NCBI GenBank assembly: GCA_021413675.1
Contig: JAIOQA010000371.1
Coordinates: forward strand, 1-64,000
DNA length: 64,000 nucleotides
Direction of reading: 5' to 3'
Source: Deltaproteobacteria bacterium
GTDB taxonomy: Bacteria > Myxococcota_A > Polyangia > Haliangiales > Haliangiaceae
Below the pieces are notes generated by a model. The model saw nothing but the letters and a program-made list of their open reading frames with translations. It had not been told where the DNA came from and did no database searches. Positions 57,387 to 64,000 of this stretch are shown here, piece by piece. Within the stretch, counting starts at the first letter, position 1; every line of letters begins with the position of its first letter. Both the position numbers and the translations under genes were made by a program.

Positions 57387-59981
57387 TCAGCGCGGCAGGT
57401 CGACGCGGTACAGCTCGCCCGCCCAGTACGCGCCCGCGACCAGCACCTGGCCGTTCGCCATCGGCACCGGCCGGTCGAGCCAGTCGTAGTCGTTGCCGCT
57501 GGTGAACACGACGTGCGCCTTGGCGGGCGCGCGCATCGGCACGCGCCAGACCTCGTCGGTGGTCGCGGCGAACAGCGCGCTGCCGTCCTGCGCGACGGTG
57601 ACGAACCAGATCGGCGCCGCGGGCTTGAGGCCATCGAGCTCGTGCATGGCACGCACCGCGCCGCCGACCGGGTCCCACCAGAAGTAGCGGTGCTCGGTGT
57701 TGCTCCACACGAGGAGCTCGCCGGTGGCGCGGTCGAGGTCCTCGATGAGCATCTGGCGATCGAGCGCGCGGGTCGGCGCGCTCCCGTCGGCGCCCATGAT
57801 CCAGATCGAGGGGTGCTGCGCGGCATCGAACCGGTTGAACGCGATGCGCCCGTCGAGGAGGAACACCGGCCGCAGGTCCGAGGCCTGATCGCTGATCCGC
57901 CGCGGCGGCCCGGCGCCGGGCGCGGTGTCGAGGACGTAGAGCCCGAGGGCGGCCACGGTGAAGACGATGCGGCGGCCCTCCGCGTCCCACGCCGGCATGC
58001 CGGGCGCGCCGAGCGCGGGGCTGGTGAGATCGCGGGTCGTGCCGTCGCGATCGCGCATGGCCAGCACGTTCGCGCCGCTGGTGGCGCGGCGATAGGCGAT
58101 GCGATCGCCGGGCCCTGCGCGGACGTCGTCGATGCGGCCGCCGGTGACCTCGACCGGATGGCCGCCGCTGACGTCGAGCAGGCGCGTGCGGCGCATGCAG
58201 TCGGAGTAGACCAGCGTGCGATCGTCGGGCGACACCGTGATCGCGCTGGCGGGATGGATGTCAGGCGCGATCAGCACGTCGTCGTTGCGCGCGCGATCGA
58301 AGCGCCAGACGCCCGCGTCGCCCGCGTAGTAGTAGCGGGCACCGGTCGCGTCGAGCCACACCGGCGTCACCTTGTTCTTGATCGTGCGGCACGTCGGCGC
58401 CGCGGTCGGCGTCGCGAGATCGACCAGGCAGACGCCGGTGGTGCGGGTCGTGTCGACCGCGAGCCAGCGCCCGTCGCGCGAGGTCGACAGGAGGTTGATG
58501 TCGCGATCCGGCGGCAACAGGAACAGCGACGCATCGCGGCCACCGCGGCTCTCGCGCACGTCGCTGCCGGTGCTGCTCGAGTAGATCAGCCGGTCGCCGA
58601 CCAGGACCAGGCCGGGCTCGACGGCGAACGCGCCCGTGAACGGCAGGTCGGCGGTCGTGCCGTCGGCGGTGCGGCGCGCTGGAAACGAGCGCGGGTGGGC
58701 CTCGTCGGAGACGTCCTTGCGGATGAAGACCACGTCGCCCGGCGCGGCGCCCGGGCGCGGGTTCCAGTGGAAGTCGGGCGGCGACGTGAGCCGCCGGACC
58801 GACCCACCGGTGGCGGGCACCGTGAACAGATCCTGCGACTTCAGGAACGAGCGGTCGAAGACGATCGCGGTGTCGTCGATGAAGATCGGGTGCTCGGCGC
58901 AGCCGCCGAGATCGGTGATCGCGACCGGCACCAGCGCGCGCGGCGCCGCCGGGGCGGCGTCGACGGTGGGCGGCATCACCGCGGGCGGGGCGGTCACGGG
59001 CGCATCGCCGCGCGGCCACGCCCAGGCGATCGCCGCGGTCGCCGCCACGCCGCCGACCGCGAGCGGCCACCGCGCCTGCGGGCCGCGGGTGAGCTCGGCG
59101 AGCAGCGCGTCCATGCTGGCGAACCGATCCGCCGGTTCGCGCGCGAGCCCGCGCAGCACCGCGCGCCGGATCCGCGCGGGCACGCGAGGCCGCGGCGGCG
59201 GCGGCGAGATCGCGCTGGTGGTCACCGCGACCACCAGCTCGCGGTAGGTGGCGCCCTCGAACGGCCGCCGGCCCCAGAGCGCCTCGTACAGCGCGACGCA
59301 GAAGCTGAACTGATCGCTGCGCGCGGTGACGGCGTGACCGGAGAACTGCTCGGGCGCCATGTAGCTGGGCGTCCCCAGCACCGCGCCGGTCTGGGTCAGC
59401 GCGACGGCGAACGGGCCCGCGAACGGCGCGTCGATCGCGGCGGCCTCGCCGAGGTCGGTCCCGACCAGCCCGAAGTCGGTGACCCGCGGTCGCCCGTCGG
59501 CGCCGACCAGCACGTTCTCCGGCTTGAAGTCGCGGTGCACCATGCCGGCCGCGTGCGCGGCCGCGAGCCCGCGCCCCGCGCCGACGAACATCGCGCAGAT
59601 CGCCGGCACCGCGCGCGGCGCGGCCTCGAGCCACTGGCGCAGCGTGCCGCCGGTGACGAGCTCCATGATCAGGAACACGCGACCGTCGTCGTCGACGCCG
59701 ACCTCGTGGACCGCGATGACGTTGGGATGCGCGAGCCGCGCCATCGCCTGCGCCTCGCGCTTGAGGCGCGCCTGCGCCAGCTCCTCGGCGAGCGGCCCCG
59801 CCGCCGCCCCGGCCCGCAGCACCTTCACCGCGACCGGCCGCTCCAGCTCGGGGTCGTGCGCGCGGAACACCTCGCCCATGCCGCCCGCGCCGAGGCGCTC
59901 CTCGAGCGCGAACCGGCCGAGGCGCGCGCCGATCGTCCCCGGCTCGCCCGCGTGCGCGGGCAGCGTCGGGAGATCGTTCAC
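57387..59981 (-). CDS. Ser/Thr protein kinase with PD40 beta-propeller
   Basis: 864 residues from GTG 59981, overlapping the stop of the sigma-54 activator by four bases (GTGA). Kinase domain about 20-285: GAGGMG, Lys53 in AVKVL, HRDFKPEN (Asp151), TDFG (Asp169) and GTPSYMAPEQ. One membrane helix near 305-322 (WPLAVGGVAATAAIAWAW). The remaining 540 residues are TolB/PD40-type propeller blades (PIFIDDTAIVF, ISQ-like DLRPVFLLDGRIAF, AWDAEGRRIVF), presumably extracytoplasmic sensing. Translational coupling with the activator suggests one signalling pathway. Confidence 0.9.
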   Translation of the reverse strand: MNDLPTLPAHAGEPGTIGARLGRFALEERLGAGGMGEVFRAHDPELERPVAVKVLRAGAAAGPLAEELAQARLKREAQAMARLAHPNVIAVHEVGVDDDGRVFLIMELVTGGTLRQWLEAAPRAVPAICAMFVGAGRGLAAAHAAGMVHRDFKPENVLVGADGRPRVTDFGLVGTDLGEAAAIDAPFAGPFAVALTQTGAVLGTPSYMAPEQFSGHAVTARSDQFSFCVALYEALWGRRPFEGATYRELVVAVTTSAISPPPPRPRVPARIRRAVLRGLAREPADRFASMDALLAELTRGPQARWPLAVGGVAATAAIAWAWPRGDAPVTAPPAVMPPTVDAAPAAPRALVPVAITDLGGCAEHPIFIDDTAIVFDRSFLKSQDLFTVPATGGSVRRLTSPPDFHWNPRPGAAPGDVVFIRKDVSDEAHPRSFPARRTADGTTADLPFTGAFAVEPGLVLVGDRLIYSSSTGSDVRESRGGRDASLFLLPPDRDINLLSTSRDGRWLAVDTTRTTGVCLVDLATPTAAPTCRTIKNKVTPVWLDATGARYYYAGDAGVWRFDRARNDDVLIAPDIHPASAITVSPDDRTLVYSDCMRRTRLLDVSGGHPVEVTGGRIDDVRAGPGDRIAYRRATSGANVLAMRDRDGTTRDLTSPALGAPGMPAWDAEGRRIVFTVAALGLYVLDTAPGAGPPRRISDQASDLRPVFLLDGRIAFNRFDAAQHPSIWIMGADGSAPTRALDRQMLIEDLDRATGELLVWSNTEHRYFWWDPVGGAVRAMHELDGLKPAAPIWFVTVAQDGSALFAATTDEVWRVPMRAPAKAHVVFTSGNDYDWLDRPVPMANGQVLVAGAYWAGELYRVDLPR

Positions 59982-61528
59982 GCCCCGTCCGTCGGACGCC
60001 CGTCCTTGATCTTGAGCGTCTGCATGCGGCTGACCAGGCTGGTCCGCGCCACGCCCAGCTCCTGCGCGGCGCGCGCGACCACGCCGCCGTGGCGCGCCAG
60101 CGTGCGCTGGATCAGCTCGCGCTCGCGCTCGTCGAGCTCGGCGCGCTGCGCGGTCAACCGCCGCCAGTCATCGCCCTGGCCCGCCGCGGGCGCGGCCGCG
60201 CTGCGCTTGTCGCCGAGATCGAGGTGCGGCGCGCCGACCGCGGTCGCGGCCGCGTCGCCCAGCAGCGCGCGCAGCCGGCCCCGCTGCAGCACCGCCTCGA
60301 GCTGGCGCAGGTTGCCGGCCCACGGCAGGTGCTCGGCGACCAGCGCGCGGCGCGCGTCGAGCGTGAGCGTCCACGGGCGCGACGGATCGAGGCGGCGCAG
60401 GATGCCCTCGGCGAGCGCCGGGATGTCCTCGCGGCGCTCGCGCAGCGCCGGCACCGTCAGCGTCACCGCCGCCAGCCGGTAGTAGAGATCCTCGCGGAAC
60501 CGGCCCGCGGCGATCGCGCCGGGCAGATCGCCGTTGGTGGCCGCGACGATGCGGACCCGCGAGCGCTTGGGCTCGGCGGTCGGCCAGCCCAGCGGGCGAT
60601 AGGTGCCGAACTGCGTGAAGTCGAGCAGGAGCTGCTGCGCGTGCGGCGGCAGGTTGAGGACCTCGTCGAGGATGAGCGTGCCGCCGTCGGCGAGCTCGAC
60701 CAGGCCGGCGCGGCGACCGAGGGCACCGGAGTACGAGCCGCGCTCGTGGCCGAACAGCTCGGAGGTGATCGTGTTGAGGTCGTCGGCGTTGCCGAGCGTG
60801 GCCCGGACGATCGGCGTGCGGCCAGCGGCCTCCGCGATCGCGCGGGCGAGCAGCGTCTTGCCGGTGCCCGACTCGCCGAGCATCAGGATCGGCAGCTCGC
60901 TGTGCAGGCAGATCGCGAGCTCCTCGCGGATCGCGTCCATCGCGCGCGGCCGCAGCAGATCGTCGAGCGGCGGGGTGCGCGTGCCCTCGGGGACCGCGAG
61001 CGCGGTGCGCAGCTCCTCGCGGATCAGGTCGAGCTCGTGCGAGCGCGACAGCACCATCGACACCACGTTGGCGGCGACCCGCAACAGCTCGCGGTGCTCC
61101 GCGCCGACCGCCTTGCGGGGATCGCGGAAATCGACGTAGACCACGCCGCGCTCGCCGCGCGCGCCGGTGGTCAAGGTGATCGGCGCGAGCGGCGCGGCCA
61201 CCGCCGCGACGATGCCCAGCAGTTGCGCGCTCTGCGGCGACGCCCCGAGCGCGGGCTCCCACAACAGCGGCTCGCTCGACTGCTGCACCCGCGCGATCAC
61301 GGTGCGGCTGATCTCCTCGCGCTCGATCGGCGCCAGCGCGCGGCCGCGACCGCGCGCGTTGACCGCGCAGGTGGCGCCGGTCTCGTCGGCGAGCAAGATG
61401 AGGCCGCGGTCGGCGTCGAGCGCGTCATCGAGGAACGCGTCGCGGTCCGCGGCCGTCACCATGCGATCGATCAACGCGACGAGGCGCGTCCACATGGTCC
61501 GGACGTCGAGACTGGGGGCCGACATCAT
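59978..61528 (-). CDS. Sigma-54-dependent transcriptional activator (GAF-AAA+-Fis)
   Basis: 516 residues from ATG 61528, with a second ATG next to it. N-terminal GAF-like sensor (about 15-165). AAA+ domain about 195-420: Walker A GESGTGKT (218-225), the sigma-54 contact loop reads GSYSGA (264-269) instead of GAFTGA, Walker B LILDEV, and RFREDLYYRLAAV. C-terminal Fis-type helix-turn-helix (IQRTLARHGGVVARAAQELG, about 475-510). It is divergent from the lanthipeptide-type precursor gene, 135 bases away, which is its most obvious target. Confidence 0.92.
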   Translation of the reverse strand: MMSAPSLDVRTMWTRLVALIDRMVTAADRDAFLDDALDADRGLILLADETGATCAVNARGRGRALAPIEREEISRTVIARVQQSSEPLLWEPALGASPQSAQLLGIVAAVAAPLAPITLTTGARGERGVVYVDFRDPRKAVGAEHRELLRVAANVVSMVLSRSHELDLIREELRTALAVPEGTRTPPLDDLLRPRAMDAIREELAICLHSELPILMLGESGTGKTLLARAIAEAAGRTPIVRATLGNADDLNTITSELFGHERGSYSGALGRRAGLVELADGGTLILDEVLNLPPHAQQLLLDFTQFGTYRPLGWPTAEPKRSRVRIVAATNGDLPGAIAAGRFREDLYYRLAAVTLTVPALRERREDIPALAEGILRRLDPSRPWTLTLDARRALVAEHLPWAGNLRQLEAVLQRGRLRALLGDAAATAVGAPHLDLGDKRSAAAPAAGQGDDWRRLTAQRAELDERERELIQRTLARHGGVVARAAQELGVARTSLVSRMQTLKIKDGRPTDGA

Positions 61529-61564
61529 GACGACGGTACCGCACGTCGGGACCTCGTCGCGCGT

Positions 61565-61580
61565 GACGACCAGGGTCGTC
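61565..61580. promoter_or_regulatory. Candidate activator-binding inverted repeat
   Basis: GACGACCAGGGTCGTC is a perfect 7+7 inverted repeat with a two-base spacer. Its centre is about 86 bases upstream of the start predicted from the -24/-12 element at 61633, the usual distance for a sigma-54 enhancer site, and it lies beside the activator gene. Confidence 0.4.
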
Positions 61581-61632
61581 GTGTCGCATGGCGACCGGGC
61601 TGCAACTCACCGGATTCCCGGGACCGCCGCCT

Positions 61633-61648
61633 GGGCACACCCCCTGCA
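61633..61648 (+). promoter_or_regulatory. Candidate sigma-54 (-24/-12) promoter for the precursor gene
   Basis: GGGCACACCCCCTGCA matches GGCAC-N5-TTGCA with GG at 61634-61635 and GC at 61646-61647, exactly ten bases apart; one base of the -12 box (C for T) differs. The predicted start near 61659 leaves only about five bases before the ATG at 61664, and the AAAAGGG ribosome-site-like run overlaps the -12 region, which counts against it. Confidence 0.45.
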
Positions 61649-61663
61649 AAAGGGTCGGTCACC

Positions 61664-61831
61664 ATGAAGAAGCCCACCGCCAAGAAGCTGTCGCTCTCGA
61701 CCCAGACCATCGCCGTCCTCGAGGCCAACCGCCTCGTCGACGTCGCCGGCGGCCGGATCTTCACCGAGGTCACCTGCGAGGGCATCTGCCTGAAGCAGGT
61801 GCCGACCCTGAAGACCTGCCCGATCGGCTGA
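61664..61831 (+). CDS. Class I lanthipeptide-type RiPP precursor
   Basis: 55 residues from ATG 61664, with AAAAGGG nine bases upstream. The leader, MKKPTAKKLSLSTQTIAVL and ANRLVDVAGG, matches the KLxLxxxTIxxL...GG type used by class I lanthipeptide precursors of Bacteroidetes and Proteobacteria. After the double Gly the core is 25 residues with Thr at 34, 37, 48, 51 and Cys at 38, 42, 52, including TCEGIC and TLKTC, suitable for three thioether rings. No LanB, LanC, LanM or transporter is in the window, so modification would be in trans. The leader identification is from memory. Confidence 0.68.
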   Translation: MKKPTAKKLSLSTQTIAVLEANRLVDVAGGRIFTEVTCEGICLKQVPTLKTCPIG

Positions 61832-61848
61832 TCGGTCGCTCTCTTCGC

Positions 61849-61884
61849 CCCGAAAATGCCAACGGGCCCGTCGCCGGGCCCGCG
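61849..61884 (-). terminator. Terminator for the desaturase gene
   Basis: On the minus strand CGGGCCCG, GCGA and CGGGCCCG form a hairpin followed by TTGGCATTTTCGG. The TTTTCGG tail is the same as in the terminators at 20539, 24892 and 25689. The hairpin also lies just after the precursor gene on the other strand and could end that short transcript. Confidence 0.65.
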
Positions 61885-61929
61885 CTGCGTCTCAGCCAAC
61901 CGGCTGAGCCGCGGAACCTTCCGTTCCGC

Positions 61930-62841
61930 TCAGACCGGCTCGACCTCGGGGTCGATCGCCGGCTCGATGGCGGCCTCGGTCGCGGGCGTGTTCGCCGCGC
62001 GCTTGCCGACCTGATCGCGCACGTGCTTGGGCACGCCCTGGACGTCGGAGACCAGGCCGACCACCTCGAACGCCTTCAGGATGTAGAACGAGACGTCGAT
62101 CTCCCACCAGAAGAAGCCCTGGCGCGCCGAGCGCTGGTAGTAGTGGTGGTTGTTGTGCCAGCCCTCGCCCATCGCGAGGATCGCGAGCACCGCGTTGTTG
62201 CGGCTGTCGTCGGTGGTCTGGTAGCGGCGCTTGCCCCAGACGTGGGCCAGCGAGTTGATCGTGAACGTGCCGTGCCACAGGAGCGTGGTCGAGACGAAGA
62301 AGCCCCAGACCAGCGCGGTCGGCCCGCCGATGAAGTAGAGCGCGGTCGCGAACGCGACGACGAACAGCATGTGGAACCGCTCGAGGATGCGGAGCTCGGG
62401 GAACGCGGCGAGGTCCTTCACGCGCTCGGTGTGCGTGGCGGCGTGGCGCTTCACGAGGATCCAGCCGACGTGCGACCACCAGAAGCCGCGCTGCCGCGGC
62501 GAGTGCACGTCCTCGGGCTCGTCGGAGAACTTGTGGTGGTTGCGGTGGTGCGCGGCCCACCACAGCGGGCCCTTCTGCACCGCGAGCACGCCGAGCAGGC
62601 CGAGGAAGAACTGCATCGGGCGGCCGGCCTTGTAGGTCCGGTGCGAGAAGTAGCGGTGGTAGCCGCCGGTGATCCCGAACATGCGGCCGAAGTACGTCGC
62701 GAGGAACCACGCCAGCCCGGCCCACGAGAAGCCGACCAACGCGACGCCCACGACCGCGGCGACGTGGACACCCCAGAACGGGATGTTGTCGAGCCACCGC
62801 AGATCGTCGAGCGGATCGTGTGCCTGTTCGGTTGCTGCCAT
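61930..62841 (-). CDS. Membrane fatty-acid desaturase (acyl-CoA delta-9 type)
   Basis: 303 residues from ATG 62841. The three di-iron His boxes are HRYFSH, HRNHHKF and HNNHHYY, in the order and spacing of stearoyl-CoA-type desaturases, with hydrophobic pairs before and after (VHVAAVVGVALVGFSWAGL split across one helix, and ALYFIGGPTALVWGFFVS). It would insert a double bond in membrane acyl chains, needing an electron donor not seen here. The C-terminal 25 residues are acidic and variable. It is divergent from the protease gene across 231 bases. Confidence 0.93.
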   Translation of the reverse strand: MAATEQAHDPLDDLRWLDNIPFWGVHVAAVVGVALVGFSWAGLAWFLATYFGRMFGITGGYHRYFSHRTYKAGRPMQFFLGLLGVLAVQKGPLWWAAHHRNHHKFSDEPEDVHSPRQRGFWWSHVGWILVKRHAATHTERVKDLAAFPELRILERFHMLFVVAFATALYFIGGPTALVWGFFVSTTLLWHGTFTINSLAHVWGKRRYQTTDDSRNNAVLAILAMGEGWHNNHHYYQRSARQGFFWWEIDVSFYILKAFEVVGLVSDVQGVPKHVRDQVGKRAANTPATEAAIEPAIDPEVEPV

Positions 62842-63072
62842 GCGCGGACGATACGTCGTCGCACCGCCGCGAATCACCATGGGATTTCCAGCTTCCGCGC
62901 AGAACAGTGGTCGGGCCTGCGGATCCCGTGACACGATCCTGACGGAGCGCGGGTCTGGTACGCGGTTGCAACGTTGGTTCAGGTCGCTGGCCCACGCGAT
63001 CGTCGACGAGAGACGCACAGCGACCGCAATCTCGTGGACGCCGGCCGGACCACTGCGATATCCCATCGGGCG

Positions 63073-64000
63073 ATGAAGCGCCCCGCCCTGTTCGCTCTTC
63101 TGTTCGCCGCGGCATGTGGCGGTGGCTCGTCGGCCAATCCCGACGCCACGCCCGAGCCAGTGCCCGATGCGGCGCCCGACGCTGCGCCGTCGTGCGGCGA
63201 CGTCCGCGGCACCCAGGCGGTCTACTTCGGCACCGACAAGCCGACCTACGCGCCGCTCACCGAGGGCCAGCAGCTGGCGATCGGCGGCTGGACGAGCAAC
63301 GGTCCCGGCGAGGAGTTCTGCTCGGGCACGCTCATCGCGGATCAGTGGGTGCTGACCGCGAACCACTGCGGCATCGTCCCCGGCAACACCTTCTGCTTCG
63401 GCCCCGACACCGCGACCGGCACGTGCATCGCCGTCGCCGAGGTCCACTCGCACCCGACCCTCGACGTGAACGGCACGCCGGTCGCGGTCGACTTCGCGAT
63501 CGCCAAGCTCGTGGTGCCGGCGAAGATGATGGTGCCGACGGTCGAGCCGATCCCGATCATGAAGGAGCCGCTGCCGCCGCTCCAGGGCATGAACATCGAG
63601 ACCGCGGGCTACGGCTCGACGGAGAAGAACACCTCCGGTCACCGGCTGTTCGCGCTCGAGGTGATCGACGCGGTCGGCCCCGCCGACGACGGCGCCGAGC
63701 TGCTGCGCGTCAACGGCATGGGCCAGCGCGGCGTCTGCTACGGCGACTCGGGCGGCCCGTCGCTGGTGATCGACTCGCACGGCGACGCGCGCGTCGCCGG
63801 CACGCTGTTCTGGGGCGACGACAGCTGCGTCGACAAGGATCGCTACACCCGCGTCGACATCGGCGTCGACTGGATCGAGCTGTTCACCGGCCCGACGCCG
63901 ACCGTCGACAACGGCTGCGGCACGATCGACACCGTCGGGCGCTGCTCGGGCGCCCGCGCGATCTGGTGCGACAACGCCCAGCTCCAGACCGCGGACTGCG
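63073..64000 (+). CDS. Trypsin-like serine protease lipoprotein (truncated by window edge)
   Basis: The reading frame from ATG 63073 is open to the end of the window (309 codons). Lipoprotein signal ALLFAAAC, Asp/Pro/Ala linker, then an S1 protease domain: WVLTANHCG (His), VAVDFAIAKLV (Asp) and GVCYGDSGGPS (Ser), so the catalytic triad is complete. DSHGDARVAGTLFWGDD and VDIGVDWIELF close the domain near residue 275. A Cys-rich segment (NGCGTIDTVGRCSG) begins after it and runs off the edge. The likely role is degradation of prey or environmental protein at the cell surface. Confidence 0.88.
   Translation, partial: MKRPALFALLFAAACGGGSSANPDATPEPVPDAAPDAAPSCGDVRGTQAVYFGTDKPTYAPLTEGQQLAIGGWTSNGPGEEFCSGTLIADQWVLTANHCGIVPGNTFCFGPDTATGTCIAVAEVHSHPTLDVNGTPVAVDFAIAKLVVPAKMMVPTVEPIPIMKEPLPPLQGMNIETAGYGSTEKNTSGHRLFALEVIDAVGPADDGAELLRVNGMGQRGVCYGDSGGPSLVIDSHGDARVAGTLFWGDDSCVDKDRYTRVDIGVDWIELFTGPTPTVDNGCGTIDTVGRCSGARAIWCDNAQLQTADC

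Noticed and set aside
57513-60482. 989-residue plus-strand open frame
   Set aside because: Lies opposite the kinase gene, whose catalytic motifs are complete; composition is low-complexity Arg/Ala/Gly.

Overview
The window is GC-rich chromosomal DNA, apparently from a myxobacterium-like organism (Myxococcota, perhaps near Haliangium/Kofleriaceae). This is an inference from gene content: three Ser/Thr protein kinases, a sigma-54 activator, more than a dozen small lipoproteins, thrombospondin-type-3/von Willebrand surface proteins, tandem zinc-ribbon paralogues and many GTG/TTG starts. No rRNA, tRNA, CRISPR array or phage module was seen. About 57 protein genes are supported, several of them broken.

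Layout. 0-20 kb: the tail of a kinase followed by a DUF4419 protein, a PAS-PAS-GGDEF cyclase, a pectate-lyase-like exported protein with two frameshifts, an Omp85-type barrel, a PRMT-like methyltransferase, lipoproteins (one with an ExbD-like domain, one large di-haem cytochrome), an AraC regulator and a decayed Uma2 gene. 19.5-25.7 kb: an accessory island. A RAYT-type Y1 transposase is followed by four copies of a GTAG-headed palindromic repeat, one after each of four co-oriented small genes, and then by immunity-type genes (SUFU, Imm1 and unknowns). GC drops to roughly half in the middle of this island. 25.7-27.8 kb: a TSP3-VWA lipoprotein gene cut by an in-frame TAG.

28-46.8 kb: an operon of histidine phosphatase, acyl-CoA dehydrogenase, APH-type kinase and epoxide-hydrolase-like protein that resembles 4-hydroxyacyl-CoA catabolism. 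Then come an SGNH hydrolase, a MocR regulator, an AcnB-ordered aconitase, twin four-helix membrane proteins, a dual-receiver protein divergent from an ATPase-domain-only Hsp70, and an overlapping operon of two exported TldD/TldE-type proteins plus a radical SAM activase.

46.8-53 kb: a minus-strand run of four zf-TFIIB paralogues, a COG0523 (CobW/ZNG-type) GTPase with a His-rich loop, an FHA protein, two lipoproteins and a VOC protein. 53-64 kb: a PEGA-tailed kinase, a CapK/PaaK-like ligase divergent from a deacetylase-like gene, and a kinase/sigma-54-activator operon. Divergent from that operon is a 55-residue lanthipeptide-type precursor with a candidate -24/-12 promoter and an upstream inverted repeat. 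A fatty-acid desaturase and a truncated trypsin-like lipoprotein close the window.

The strongest candidates for an undescribed system are (i) the kinase, sigma-54 activator and RiPP precursor module at 57.4-61.8 kb, (ii) the repeat-punctuated poly-immunity island at 20.6-25.7 kb, (iii) the exported TldD/TldE/radical-SAM operon at 42.5-46.8 kb and (iv) the zinc-ribbon/COG0523 cluster at 49.5-52.9 kb.
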